From assembly GCA_001692895.1 (NCBI GenBank), contig KV748236.1, positions 62,241 to 126,240 on the forward strand: a stretch of 64,000 nucleotides of DNA, written 5' to 3'. Within the stretch, counting starts at the first letter, position 1; each line of letters opens with the position of its first letter. Below are positions 1-11,026 of the stretch, piece after piece. The notes beneath the pieces are model-generated. The model ran no database searches and was not told the DNA's origin. It worked only from the letters and a program-made list of their open reading frames with translations. The position numbers and the translations under genes are program-made. This DNA comes from Cenococcum geophilum 1.58 (Eukaryota > Ascomycota > Dothideomycetes > Gloniales > Gloniaceae).

Positions 1-569
1 CGGCTGGCTGTCAGGCCCCCATGCGGTCTAGATTGGTCGCTAAGGGATTGTCGCGCGCTGCTCCGAACACAAACGGCTGGCCTTTTCGTTGTGGACCTCC
101 CCTGTTCCTGTCACCACCCTGTCAAAACAACCTCCACTCCTAACGTCTATCCAAAAAAATAGACGGGGATGCCACACTGCTGCAAATCAACCCTCGCAGT
201 GCGCATCCAACCAAGCCCAGAGCTATACATGTCCCGAGCTCCGGCCAGGGACTCTAATTGCACGCTCCTCGACCACCGCCGCTCCGCCGCGTGTTCCAGT
301 CCCCCGTCCGCCAAAGCCCTCCCGAGAACCTGAACTCACGCGCCGTCCTGGCCAGCACTCCCCACCACCGCCAACACCACCACCACGACGATCACACCCT
401 GCACTCAACCTCAGCGCACTCAAGATCGCACGCCCGACCAGATTCAAACTCCCTCCCTCTCCTCAACCCGCAACAATGGCAAAATACACTCCCCTCACCC
501 TCTCCCCAATCAACTTCTCCCTCACACAAGGGACCCCTCTCCTCGCACCCCACCGCCGCCGCCGCAACA
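1..569. other. 5' flank of the first gene
   Basis: C-rich sequence upstream of the first gene, with many CCACC/CCGCC runs typical of fungal promoters and 5' leaders. No conserved protein is visible. An upstream ATG at 476 sits in a good fungal start context (CAACAATGG) but opens a different frame that overlaps the downstream gene to 886. That frame has a low-complexity, Arg/Pro-rich translation and is more likely a leader ORF or chance than a protein. Confidence 0.4.
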
Positions 570-1049
570 ATGCCAGGCGCCTACCCGCCAACCCCCTCGG
601 CGACAAACGGCCTCGACCCGCTCGCCACCGTCCCCTCGACCTCCTCCGGCCCAGGCAGCCCGACATCGCAGCCGCTCTCGCCAACCCTGAGCAAGCAGCG
701 CCCAGGCTCGGTGCGGAAGTTCCTCGGGCTGCGGACGCTCGGCAGCTCGGACAGCCTGCGCAGCGTCGGCGCGGAGCGGCCGGGGAGTCCGGACACGCGG
801 AGCAGCGGCGGGACGCGGAAGAAGAGCGGGGGCTGGTTTGGGAGGCGCAGGAGCGCCATGTNTGCGCGGTCGGGGATGGTGGTTGAGCAGGTGACGGTTG
901 TGGGGCGCGTGGAGCCGGTGAAGGAGAAGAAGGCGCAGGTCGTGCGGATGGGTCCGCCGCCGCCGGCGTTGCCGGAGCTGAAGAGTTTGGGGGTGGAGGA
1001 GGAGGCGGTGTCGTTGGGGGCGGAGGAGATGTTCAAGGATATTAAGTGA
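570..1049 (+). CDS. small disordered Ser/Pro-rich hypothetical protein
   Basis: A 159-residue protein of unknown function. The start at 570 is the first ATG in this frame and has a strong fungal context (GCAACAATG). Residues 1-46 are Ser/Thr/Pro-rich and probably disordered. A basic-hydrophobic motif SVRKFLGLRTLGSSDSLRS lies at about 47-65. A Gly/Lys/Arg-rich stretch (KKSGGWFGRRRSA) lies at 84-96. The C-terminal third (100-159) is better ordered in composition, with VVEQVTVVGRVEPVKEKK, a PPPPALPELKSLG stretch and an acidic end finishing in EEMFKDIK. I recall similar short proteins with an RKFLGLR motif in other Dothideomycetes but cannot name a family. There is no signal peptide or membrane segment. 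One ambiguous base (N, 862) leaves residue 98 unread. Being real coding is supported by strong G/C bias at third codon positions across the whole frame. Confidence 0.7.
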   Translation: MPGAYPPTPSATNGLDPLATVPSTSSGPGSPTSQPLSPTLSKQRPGSVRKFLGLRTLGSSDSLRSVGAERPGSPDTRSSGGTRKKSGGWFGRRRSAMXARSGMVVEQVTVVGRVEPVKEKKAQVVRMGPPPPALPELKSLGVEEEAVSLGAEEMFKDIK

Positions 1050-2187
1050 GGGATTTGGCGAGGCTGTGCAGGAGGGAGGGCAGCGGTTGTTCATTTCGTT
1101 GGATACACGATACCCCAGGCTCAGAACGCGGAGGGAAGGAAAAAGACTCTAGCACAGCGAGGCGGAGGGAGGAAGGAAGGAAGGAAAGAAGGCGGGAAGG
1201 GAAAGCCGTAATATCCCTTAGGGACTCTCAGCGTCCCCTATTACCCATAGTCATAGAGACCAGGGACACTTTGCACATCTAGGTTGGAATTATAAAGGGA
1301 GTAAAGCACTTGTATAGCGCGCTTCTCCCTCACTACACTACACACTACACCCACTACTACTCCTGCTCCTACTACTATATACCATGCACCTTTATTTTCC
1401 TTGTTATATATTCTCTGTATATGCTTCGAGAGGGCGCTCCGATCGGCCGGAGCCCCAAAAATATTCCAGTTTCCTTTGTCGAGACTCTTTGCTTTTTTTG
1501 CCCTGCGTCCAATCGTGCTGCTGTGATTCGTGTCTGCTACGGATAGGGCTGTGCGGCGGGGGAAATGCTGGGATTTGCTGGCTCTGGGAAATGTGATTTG
1601 CTGAGTCTGACGGCTGGGCTGGCTAGTCAGGTTGATTCTGGTTTTGTGCTGACCCAACTTAACCCTCAATGCCTTTTGATGCGATGGGAGCGCGTCGCTA
1701 ATTTCCTGCCTAGTGACAACTAAGGGCAGGATAGGGAGTATGGTGTTGCGAAGATCGATGGCACTAATCTCGGATAGCCGCGAATGGAGTACTTGTCATA
1801 TTAGCTGAAGCCCTTGGTTCCCTTTTCCCAATATCCACGCTACTTTTCGCAGAAAGTATCAAGCAAGTGCTTAGAGCAGATGGGGCTTGGAACTGGCACT
1901 GGCCTGGACGAGTTCCTACAATTAACTTTCTCCGCTGGCAGTATTAGAAGTAGATAATTAAACTTCTTTTATTTTCCATTCAGCTAATTTACATTGCCTC
2001 TCATAGTATGTTCGCTGCAGCGACTGTTCGCCAGTCTACCAAATATATACAATAAACGTTTCTAAACCCCTCCCCTGCGAAGCCAAAAACACCTGCAATG
2101 CAGTCCCTAATCCACCGCAAAGCCCTTTTCTGTGTCAACCCCCAGTTCTCACCTCTACATCCACCCGCTCCCTTCCGCGGAAACCCC
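1050..2187. other. intergenic region between convergent genes
   Basis: This holds the 3' flank of the small plus-strand gene and the 3' flank of ETR1, which converge here. A purine-rich GGAAGGAAGGAAGG tract lies near 1167-1200 and a run of CACTACACTACAC/CTACTACTC repeats near 1330-1375. Several short open frames exist (for example 1241-1669 on the minus strand and 1310-1546 on the plus strand), but none has recognisable protein character. The stretch contains no gene I can support. Confidence 0.5.
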
Positions 2188-3405
2188 TCACGTTCTCCCG
2201 AAAACAAACACCCCCTTCCCCTTTCTAAAGCCCTCAAGGGTGCCCTTCACCGCACCTATCAGCTCCTCCTCCTTAGTCTCCCACTCCCACAGCAACTCCT
2301 CCACCGGCACATCCTTAAACTCGCCCTTCCTTACCAACTCCAGCACATGCTCGACCGTGCGCTTCTTCTCGTCCGGCTCGCGCTCCGCCCACTTGCTAAC
2401 CCAAAACCCATGAAAATGCACATCCTTAAAAATCAGCAACGACGCCGGCAGCGTCAACGGCTGCTTCGACATAGCCCCATAGGTCACGAAATGCCCGCCC
2501 GGCGCCAGCACCTTTGCCATCGCGGTCGCGGGCTTCCCGCCCACACAGTTCAGCGCCAGCTTGACGGGCTCACGCCCGCCGGCCGTCCACTCCTTGACGC
2601 GCTCGCGGAACTCAGGTGCCTGCAGCTCCGCATCCGTCACGACGACGTCAGCGCCGAGGTCGCGCAGCTCCCGCGCCAGCTCGTCCGTCCCTTCCGCCCG
2701 CCCGCGCACGATGTTCAGCGACCTGAAGCCCCAGACGCGCGCGAGCTGGATCGCGGCGCGCCCGACGCCGCCGTTCGCCCCGTTCTGCACGAACCAGTCG
2801 CCCGGCCGCATCGCCCCGAAGCCGCGCAGCATGCGGTAGGCCGTGCACGGGTTGACGCTGACGGTCGCGGCGGTGATGGCGGAGATGCCGCGGCGGTCCT
2901 CGAGCCGCGTGACGTGCTCGGGCGTCGTTTGCGCGTGCGTCCGCCACGTCCCGAACCCGGGCGCTTTCATCATCACCCAGTCGCCCTTTGCGAGCCCTTT
3001 GACGGATGAGCCGAGCGAGATGACTTCGGCGACGCCTTCGTTGCCCGCGACGGCGATGGGGGTTGCGGTGCCGAGGGCCGTTGTGAAGGCGGGCTTGGAG
3101 GGGTAGACGCCTTGGATTTGGTTTATGTCGGCGGGGTTGATGGGCGCGGCGAGGAAGCGCAGGGTGAGGTTGTGCGAGTGGGCGGGGGAGATGGAGTGAG
3201 TGTGGAGCGAGAGCACGTCAGCGGGCTCGCCGTATTTGGAAAAGGTGAGGGCTTTGGCTTGCTCGTAGCCGTAGGCGGAGATGTGGCGGCGGTGGGGGGA
3301 GAGGAAGGGCGGAGTTGTGCGGAGATAGGATGTGGCTGCTCGTGGAGAGGGTTGGGGGGTGAGGCGGAGGGCTGTCGCCGTTGCTGTTGCTCGTTTGGAT
3401 GCCAT
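2188..3405 (-). CDS. ETR1: mitochondrial 2-enoyl thioester reductase (Etr1/MECR family)
   Basis: A 405-residue intronless protein of the medium-chain dehydrogenase/reductase superfamily. It reduces trans-2-enoyl thioesters with NADPH in the last step of mitochondrial type II fatty-acid synthesis, which supplies octanoate for lipoate and is needed for respiration. Residues 1-43 are rich in Arg, Ser, Thr and Ala with no acidic residue, as expected of a mitochondrial targeting peptide. The signature INPADINQIQGVYPSKP spans about 89-105, and Tyr101 aligns with the catalytic Tyr known in this family. The nucleotide-binding loop NGANGGVG is at 208-215, followed by NIVRGR at 231-236 where the NADPH phosphate is gripped. 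A glycine-rich GGHFVTYGAMSKQP segment at 303-316 and the HFHGFWVSKW substrate-side motif at 330-339 complete the fold. Length matches the family (about 380-420). Codons are strongly GC-biased. Start at 3405 is the ATG just before the transit peptide. Confidence 0.95.
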   Translation of the reverse strand: MASKRATATATALRLTPQPSPRAATSYLRTTPPFLSPHRRHISAYGYEQAKALTFSKYGEPADVLSLHTHSISPAHSHNLTLRFLAAPINPADINQIQGVYPSKPAFTTALGTATPIAVAGNEGVAEVISLGSSVKGLAKGDWVMMKAPGFGTWRTHAQTTPEHVTRLEDRRGISAITAATVSVNPCTAYRMLRGFGAMRPGDWFVQNGANGGVGRAAIQLARVWGFRSLNIVRGRAEGTDELARELRDLGADVVVTDAELQAPEFRERVKEWTAGGREPVKLALNCVGGKPATAMAKVLAPGGHFVTYGAMSKQPLTLPASLLIFKDVHFHGFWVSKWAEREPDEKKRTVEHVLELVRKGEFKDVPVEELLWEWETKEEELIGAVKGTLEGFRKGKGVFVFGRT

Positions 3406-3814
3406 TGGTGCTGTAGAGAGAGAGTGGTGAGCTCTGAGAGACGGCGGTTGATTGCAATCAACGGGTGGGAGCTATGACGTTGGAGTTGGTGCCGAGGTTG
3501 AACCGGGAAACAGCCATACATTTCCATGGAGTGCTTTCTTGACTCTGTATTAACACCCGAAGATTTCTAGAACGGGCCCAATTAGGTAAAAGCCAATGGT
3601 ATTTTCGAGTAGCAGTTATTTCAGTTACTACTAAACTTTAGTTGATATCCATCTAGCAGATTCCACAGCAGGCTATCCAGCAGTTATCCAACATATTTAA
3701 AAACGCTCATTCGCATATCTTGCATCCCCATGCACGATTCGTTAAATAGCTTTCAAAAATCTGTGAACAAACGCCTGGTATCTCATGCCCTACATTCACA
3801 TCTCTCATAGCTTT
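3406..3814 (-). promoter_or_regulatory. ETR1 upstream region / ISN1 3' flank
   Basis: About 400 bases between the ETR1 start and the ISN1 stop, both genes on the minus strand. It should contain the ETR1 promoter and the ISN1 3' UTR. The part next to ETR1 (3406-3530) is purine-rich on the plus strand, hence CT-rich in the sense direction, as in many fungal leaders. The part near ISN1 is AT-rich. No specific binding site is recognised. Confidence 0.45.
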
Positions 3815-5526
3815 CTATCTTGTCTTCCGCTGTTGCATTTCGTCTAATTCTGCAATCTCATCAAGCAATTGCACCGTCTCTGCTGGGTTCGCTATCCATG
3901 CTGTCGTGCATACTAGGCGAGCTTTGAAGTCATTTGCTCCAGCGGAGAGGAATTGGTCGCCTACGTGGAGTGTTTTGCTGCCCTCAATGCCGCCAAAGAA
4001 GCGCTGGCAGGCGAGTACGCCCCATGACTTGTCACCGATATCAACAAACACGTCGTTACCGCCTAGTAAGGTTAGCTTAAGAGATATTAAAAGGTAAGGA
4101 ACGAAGTCATGGATCTATACATGAAGAAATGAGGCGTTTACCATTAAAGGCGCAGAATGGAAGGCGGCGGCCGACTGTCGACATTTCCTGTACTATTATT
4201 AAGCAGACATTATATAGACGGAAGAGGCTAAGGCGTACAAGTATCTTTTGTGTAACTAGCACGGTCTCCTCCAGCGACTCCCTGGCAAATTTTGTCCCGG
4301 CCTGCGGGATAATACCTACAGCCCTCTCCTTTCGGAGGATATCAGCGGAGAGATGCATGTAATTAATGCAATCTCGCAAAGCAGTTTCAGCAACGTCTAA
4401 CAGCTCTGTAATATCCGCTTCCTGCCAAAGCAACATCTCATCCAGCAACCATTCTTTGCGTGGCACTAGTTTCAACAAGTCTGGACTATCCTCTGCGAAC
4501 TTGAAACAATAGTTGCTCTCTCCACCCAGAACAATTAAGTTTTGTTTGAGAGAGATAGGGAGATCGGACGCGTGCAGTGCATCAAGTAATCCATGAAGTC
4601 TCTCATAGTACCGCCGTCCCTCGGTATATCCAGCAGCTGTGACTATGCCAATTCTGGTACCCTTTCGCATAAGCCCAAGTATACGTGGGATTACGACGTT
4701 ATCCATAGTTAGTGATTGGCCGTCATCATATAACGTCACATCTCCATCGAACGTGACCAGTTCAAGCGGCCCGCCGCGAACCAAGCTCATAACCTGAGCT
4801 GTGTTGAGTATCAGCCTAATGTCGTTGAAGGATGGTGGGACGAATCGGCGGTAACTGATAAATCGCCGTTGGTCTTGCCATACAAAAGCATCATGGAGTA
4901 GGAGCGGTGTGAAGAATGTAGCTACAGACGGAACGAGGAGTTTGAGTTTGGAGCGGTCATGCGTGCCAGCCTTCTGGTGCGCAACTAAAGCCAAGTAATC
5001 ATTAATAAATCCACATGATTACTCTTTGAGAGAACAAACTGTGGTCATTGATTAGCTCTTCAATATCCCTCATTATCTCGTTATATCGACGCTGAGCATT
5101 CATAGCCATCTGCTCCATGGTTTCCCGGTGAGGTTCAAATACAGCCGTGGGCTGCGAGTGCAGCACAAAGGGCACTGCCAGAAGCCCCTTGGTTCCATGT
5201 CAGCTCGAACCAACTTGTAAAGATGCGAAACTCTGGGTGCGGGGATCCGTGTGACAGGCGGAGCTGAGCAATTTGGAAAACCGCACCTTGATCCATTCTA
5301 TCTACAGAAATAGTGAGCAAATTGGCTCTGTAATCCGTCCTCAGGTAATGCTTACCAATTGGTCGCGACGGTGCGTCTTAAGGCGCAGATGTCAGCATGC
5401 TTGTCTCCATGTATTGGGTCCGAGGATTGGCGGACCTTGAGAGCATCTAGACATGACGTTAGCAAATATAAAGTTGGTCAATGGCATGGTCGTATACTTA
5501 CACTCTACTCTGTACCTTGTTGTCAT
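3815..5526 (-). CDS. ISN1: IMP-specific 5'-nucleotidase, eight exons
   Basis: HAD-superfamily enzyme that dephosphorylates IMP to inosine in purine salvage and breakdown. I reconstructed the exons (minus strand) as 5526-5502, 5446-5436, 5376-5356, 5301-5287, 5187-5040, 4984-4239, 4187-4142 and 4062-3815. Joined they give 419 residues; yeast Isn1 is about 450. The join restores the conserved N-terminus: MTTRYRVEYALKTHRRDQ followed by LIEWIKGLLAVPFVLHSQP. HAD motif I is TFDGDVT (about 151-157, Asp153 and Asp155), followed by LYDDGQSL. The C-terminal block is GNDVFVDIGDKSWG (about 339-352), then LHVGDQFLSAGANDFKA. Introns are 51-99 bases; the clearest branch sites are TGCTAAC in intron 1 and CTGAC in introns 2 and 4. 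Intron 2 has an unusual GTCCGC donor, and intron 5 (GTTTGT donor) was chosen because it alone keeps the frame. Exons 2-4 are micro-exons of 11, 21 and 15 bases. Function is secure; the small-exon borders are inferred from family conservation. Confidence 0.92.
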
Positions 5527-5731
5527 TATGGTTGTTGTGGTAGCCAGCAGGGTAGTGAGTGTCAGTTGAAGCTTTTGGAGTTTGCTGGTCATGCTCCAGG
5601 CTAATAAGCTTGCTTCTTATCGATAACTCCCCGACGCCAAGTAGCCTTATGCAAGGTCCAATCCTTTCCGAACCTCATTGTGACAACCAACCATCGCCAC
5701 TCTACTAAGCGTTCCGTGAAGAACCCGAAGC
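5527..5731. promoter_or_regulatory. shared divergent promoter of ISN1 and MED17
   Basis: A 205-base spacer between the start codons of ISN1 (leftward) and MED17 (rightward). It must hold both 5' leaders and core promoters unless transcripts start inside a neighbour. No clear TATA box is seen. An AAGCTTGCTTCTTATCGATAA stretch near 5607-5627 contains TATCGATA-like sequence. The short spacing makes coordinated expression possible, but this is inference. Confidence 0.5.
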
Positions 5732-7772
5732 ATGACTGATATTGGGCCTGGGTCTGTCCCAGCGTCGCTTCGGCCCTGGCCGACGGAGGACCCAGGCTCC
5801 GAAGACCTCCAGCTGCAGCTGCAGCGCCTCTACCAACAGCGCGGCCATTTTCGGCACATCACTGAAGAGGGTCTCCAGGAGGAGATTAATAACGCTGAAG
5901 ATGAACCTGTTAATGTTATGGAAGGCGTTGAGAATACTGAGGCTCCAGCAGCCACCGGTGAAAAGGAACGTCGCGCAGAGATCTATGCTGCCAAAGCTCA
6001 AATGCAGCAGCTTATAGGGTAGTGTGATCTCCTTGTTTTGTAGTTTCTTCCGACTAAACAGCTGACATGGCCTCAGGGTAGCCCATAACGAAGCAATGGT
6101 CGCGCTTGACTTCATCTCTCTACTAGTCTCGAAAGACTCCCCCAACACGGCTGATATCACAATGTCCCCTTCATTAAAACAGTCCGGAGTGCCCAAAGGA
6201 TCCCTAGGCTTCGATAAGTGGCCGATATCAGAGCCCGAAGAGTCAGATAAACGGAAGCAAGACCTTGTCGCAAAAGGATGGAGGATGAAAGGGCTTGAAT
6301 CTGCTGCAGATTCCGTCTTAAAAGCAGCGACTCGGCTGGAAAATGAGGTCAGGAAGGAAACTCAATACTGGGAACAGGTTCTCTCCATCTCCAAGAAAGG
6401 GTGGTCAGTCCGCCGGATACCAAAGGAGAAGCACACTTTAGGTGTGCAGTTTGGATTTTCTGAAGGTTGGTTGCTGTATATTGCTTTGTTGAATTGAAAT
6501 GGTAATTTGGAACTAGCGAGCGATTACTTCAAGGGACGTGGATTTGCACCATTACGTATGAATGGTGATGGTAGTATCATCCTAGACGCAGAGCTTACTC
6601 AAAGACCCAAAGCCGTCCGCGTGCGTATTGTCCAAGATGGCAAGATTACGGGAACCTCCAAGCTTCCCTCTCCAGATGATATCCTACATCCATCTATCGA
6701 AGATCTTATACGCCGTGCACGAAATTCTCTCTTCGAAGAAGAGCTCTACCATGAGATATCTTTGGAAACCCGCATCCTATTATCTTATGATGTGAAGCTC
6801 CGAGACTCAGTCATCCATTTACCAGCACCTACTTCTGATAGTCTCTCGGAAGTTCCACGTACGATTCTTATTGATATAGTACCGTTGGACGAGGCACTGT
6901 CGGAAACCAATGGCCATTCATCGGACATGATTGCTCAAAATACTGCAGAAGCACTCCGGGTACTACTCTCATATGCGCATAGACAGCGCTTACATCGCCG
7001 ATCGCAAATACCACTTCCTTTGTCCGAACGTAAACCCCAAACCTCGCCCCCTCCTATACTACGGCCATTACTCAACTACTTCCAGAATAGCAAAGCTATC
7101 AATTCAATACGGGACTACTTCAGCCGAACTAGGAAGACACTTTTCAGCGCTGGCTTGGATGTTACATTCAAGCTCGACTTTGATCCTAAGTTGTCAAACC
7201 TCTCAGATAACATAGGCGAATCGACCAAGGAGAACGCCTCGTTACTTGACAAGCTTGTCAGCACGCTCATAAACCCGTCCAAAACAACCGCAACCCTCTG
7301 CCTGCCCTCCTCTGTCATCAATCCTGCTCTACAAGAGGAGGTACTAGTAGAAATCTGGACTCATGTCACTCCACAAACTTTCGGCACAGAATACACCCTA
7401 ACCCTGCCTCCTTGCTCCGTCGCCATCCTTTTCTCTGCAACAGATACGAAACGGAATTTCAGCTTCACCTCATTACCAGAGTTAACTTCCTACATCGATC
7501 TTCTACTCTCACTCGATCTGTCGCATTCACTGATTGCTAGCGAACACAATGGATGGCTACCTAGTGATCGGACTCCGGAGATCTCGAAAGCAATGGCACA
7601 TCAAAAGAGACAAGACCAGAAACAGCTGGGAGTCAGGCTGGAGAACGGAACAATGGCGTTGCATTGGAGGTGGGCCGAGCGCCTAAAGCCCACCGAGGAA
7701 TACGTCTGGGATGGTAGTGAAGGCAAGATGGGATTTAGGGAAGTAGTCAAGAAATATGTTGGCAGTTCCTAA
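5732..7772 (+). CDS. MED17: Mediator complex subunit 17 (Srb4-type), three exons
   Basis: Core head-module subunit of the RNA polymerase II Mediator complex, acting in the nucleus. Exons 5732-6018, 6077-6465 and 6517-7772 join in frame to 643 residues, a usual length for fungal Med17. Intron 1 (58 bases) has a GTAGTG donor, GCTGAC branch site and CTCAG acceptor. Intron 2 (51 bases) has a GTTGGT donor and ACTAG acceptor. Family signatures seen are VALDFISLLVSKDSPNTADI and SLKQSGVPKGSLGFDKW in exon 2, AKGWRMKGLESAADSVLKAA and the conserved YWEQVLSISKKGWSVRRIPK ahead of HTLGVQFGFSEAS across the intron 2 splice. RGFAPLRMNGDGSIILD follows in exon 3, and MALHWRWAERLKP near the C-terminus. An N-terminal Gln/Leu-rich coiled-coil-like stretch (DLQLQLQRLYQQRGHF) is at about 25-40. 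The start at 5732 is supported by the N-terminal length and reading frame. It shares a promoter with ISN1. Confidence 0.94.
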
Positions 7773-9549
7773 GGTTTTTGACTACGAACAAAAATTTAAA
7801 GACATCCTAACTATGTTGACTTCATATACAAGTGACAGTAGATCGAGATTATCGCTAATTCTATCCTCTCTACGAGCTATTGCAAAGTCTAAGGACCGTA
7901 CAGAAGTTTACCCACGGTCAACCTCACTCTCTCTACTGCCCTTTGCAGTTGAGAAGTTCGAAATGGGGCCGAATCTTTTGTCTGTCCTGAAAAGAGAATC
8001 GTCAGAAAGACTCCTATGACGGTTTCTTCTTGCACCATCTACGGTAACGCTTCGAGCTACAGGACCCTGCCAAGAAAATTACCATTTATCACATATGACG
8101 AAAGTAATAACACTAACCAACCCGCGGACGTGACTCCTGAACGGGATCGGCCAGGAATATGCTGTGGGATAAGCTGTAATTGTTAATTGTCACTGTGCAT
8201 TTGACAGCTTGCATGACGCGATTATTTACTGTTGTCAATGCAGCCAGCTCAAAAATGGGCTTGTCGCCCTACTTAAGCACTACACAATGTGTAAATGAAT
8301 TGCACTATTGCACGATCCAAGCTTTTGTGCCTCAGCACAGACGCTGCTCATGTTGGCGAGAAAGCTCTTGGCCAACGTCGTTGTCATGGTACCCAACGCA
8401 CGTCCACGCTGGGAGCCGAACTACTCGACAACGATAATGACCAGAGGGAGGACCTGGTCATACTGACCTCTACTACTGTATGTCGGTATTTTCTTACCAG
8501 TTGGATAATAGCATTGTGCAGATCTTCCCCAGGTGCATAGCTGGACTATCTTTGCCTTACTTAATGGATTTTTCCGGAGGGTAGGGGCACAGTGAATAGT
8601 GGATGGAGTGAGAGAGTAATGAGAATGAGCACACACATAGAAAACATACAGTTGAGTAGAATTGTGAAACATGGTAGAGCTAGAGGATATCAGTAGTACT
8701 AGGTACCTTGGTCGACTAGGGAACATGTGCCTGGATTTCGATGGCCTATGTAAAGCATTTATTTTAATTGCGCTGTCTCAGCCCTGGAGTGGTCTGAATC
8801 GATAGGCTTTTTCAAAGATGCCTCTAGAGTTCTACAAGGTAAACAAAATAACCTAGTCCCGCTATGTCACTTTAGACTCGCTTATTTCTTCACCGTACTA
8901 GCAGGGGGAGCATCTGACCCGTTCATGTTACCCCCTTGTCCTTTTTTCTGGGATCTTCCGTAGTGGCTGTACTCAACTTTGAGTATTCGCGAAGCTAGTG
9001 AAAAGTCGACCTATTTGCACCAGTCACAGCTAAGATATTAACTAATGACGTTGTGGATCGGACGCACGGACTTTCCAGCTCCGCGCCATGGCTCAACACC
9101 ACGCACGCGAGCTACGGTCTTCTGCATGGAGACCCGAAACTGATCGTCCCAACTTGAGCATCTTAACCTGGCCATACCACAAGGGTGGTCTGCAAGAGCA
9201 GGGACTTGTCCATCTCTGTTCAAGGGTTTCGAGGTGTTACCAAAATGGATCGGCAGACCGCCATGAAGAGCTAAAGCAGCCGCTATGCTCGCGGCAAGGT
9301 TGAAGAACGCTTCCGTCTTGAGTAAGGCCAAGTTTACTGTCTTCTGATTGGTCTCTATTGTGCGCAATCATGCACAGTCATCACCTCGTAGTGTTTTTCC
9401 ACGGTTCAGTCTCATGCTAAGAGATTGAACTCACGGATCGGCCCCGCGCGTACTGTGGAAAATCCACCTTGATATATGCCATGTCCTGAGCTGCTTTCGC
9501 AGTTTGACTCCTTTGAGAGTTGGTGGTTGTTCATCTTTCAATCGCTATC
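7773..9549. other. long intergenic region
   Basis: About 1.8 kb between MED17 and the DUF3112 gene. It probably includes the MED17 3' UTR and the downstream gene's promoter. Short open frames occur (7756-8019, 8180-8540 in two frames, 9038-9367 minus strand), but I recognise no family and see no convincing start or splice context. The minus-strand 9038-9367 frame (109 codons) has the most protein-like composition and would be the first to test. No tRNA fold was recognised. Base composition is unremarkable and not RIP-like. Confidence 0.45.
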
Positions 9550-11026
9550 ATGTCCTCCTCGCACCAGGTATGTATCTATCCACCCAGCTACGCTCATGTC
9601 TTTTGAGGAGAACAATACTTACGCTGCATAGGGTCAACAACAGCCCTCAGGCCCTCCATATGCTCCACAAACAGCCAGTTTGGGTGGACTCCCAAGTGTC
9701 ATTCCTGATGTACCCATCACCAGCGTCTTTCTTCTTCTTTATGTTATTTTTGGGATTATCCATTTTGTGGTTTTCAGGAAAAACAAGGCACGCGGCCACA
9801 AGTTCATATTCTCTGCCATGATGTTCGGTAAGTTGTCTAATTGCTTTCTATTGATCAGGCACTAACTTGTCCAAGGATTTTGCAAAATTCGAATAGCCAC
9901 CATGTCACTCCGCATAGCATGGGCATGCTATCCAAGGAATGTCAGCCTGGGAATTGCTGCGCAAATCTTTGTCTACGTTGGTACGGTAATCCTCTTCATC
10001 ATGAACTGGTTCTTTGCACAACGAATCGTTCGAGCGCTGCACCCCCGGCTAGGGTGGTCAACATCTTATAGGATTTTCCATCGTGCTGGTCTTTTTCTCC
10101 TCATCCTTTGTCTAATAATGCTTATTGTCGCTGCGCTTCAATCGTTCTTTACGCTCTCCAAGAATATCCACCGGATCGATCGCTACCTTCAGCTCACTGG
10201 GTCCACCTACTTTGCTGCTTTCGCTTTCGGTCCTAATTCCTTGATACTCATTAGCCTCGCAATTCCACGTCGGGGCATAGAAAAATTTGGCGAGGGCCGT
10301 ATGCGATCTAATATCACTATGCTTTTTATGGCTTCCACAGTCCTCAGTCTTGGCGCTGCCTTCCGTGCAGGAACCGGCTACGTCCCACCTGTTCCCATCA
10401 GGGACCCGTCGCCGTGGTATTTTTCCAAAACCTGCTTTTACGTTTTTGACTTCCTTGTTGAGATACTCGTTGTTATCTTTTACGCTATGGTGCGCTTTGA
10501 CCTCAGGTTCCACGTGCCTGACGGCGCTAAAGGACCAGGTGATTACGCCCCGAACAACAAGAAGGTTACGGGGCATCCCGTGGAAAGCCGGGAAACCATC
10601 CAAGAGTACGAAACCGACATCTTTTCTGATGCACGGACGCTGGCCGATAGTTTGAAGTACCCGGGAAGCACGTTGGCGCCCGACGGTAGGACCGGCGTAT
10701 GGAAAGTGAAGAGGACAAGTGCTTCGAGTCGCGGTTCGGATGGTGCATCGACACGACATTCGATCATGGACACTACTTCTACCTATTCTCGCGACTATTC
10801 TTGGGCCGCTCCATTGTACGAAGAACCTCAAGTCCCACGCGTACCCAGCTACGCCCTGGGTACTGTGGAGATGCCAAATATCATGGCAGTGTCTACTAGC
10901 GAACACCGAGAAAGTTTCGGCGGACCATCACGTCATACATCTGGATATTCTTCACGACAAAATTCTCTGGTCCGATACACATGGCCAAATCCGGGAAGTC
11001 CTGGAATTCAAGAAGAAGACGTCTGA
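9550..11026 (+). CDS. seven-helix membrane protein, DUF3112-type, three exons
   Basis: Exons 9550-9567, 9632-9827 and 9876-11026 join to 454 residues. Introns are 64 and 48 bases, with a GTATGT donor and a GTAAGT donor plus CACTAAC branch site. The first exon codes only for MSSSHQ. Hydrophobic helices lie at about 37-54, 64-90, 95-118, 141-163, 181-201, 217-235 and 255-278, giving a seven-helix body. A long hydrophilic Ser/Thr-rich tail (about 285-454) is likely cytoplasmic and phosphorylated. Landmarks are RKNKARGHKF after helix 1, RIATMSLRIAWACYPRNVS across helix 2, FFAQRIVRALHP after helix 3 and LQSFFTLSKNIHRIDRYLQ between helices 4 and 5. These match my memory of fungal proteins grouped as DUF3112 and often called GPCR-like; no ligand or reaction is known. 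The N-terminal Gln/Pro-rich segment is probably extracellular. Confidence is high for the gene, moderate for the family name. Confidence 0.85.

Noticed and set aside
89..886. 265-codon plus-strand frame
   Set aside because: Starts at a non-ATG codon and overlaps the better-supported frame at 570-1049. The translation is Pro/Arg low complexity.
2098..3009. 303-codon plus-strand frame
   Set aside because: Antisense shadow of ETR1. It exists because of the GC-rich third codon positions of the real gene and has no family features.
9038..9367. 109-codon minus-strand frame between MED17 and the DUF3112 gene
   Set aside because: No recognisable family, no introns restoring a longer protein, and isolated in intergenic DNA. 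Left unannotated but worth an RNA check.
10112..10906. 264-codon minus-strand frame
   Set aside because: Antisense shadow of the DUF3112 gene exon 3.
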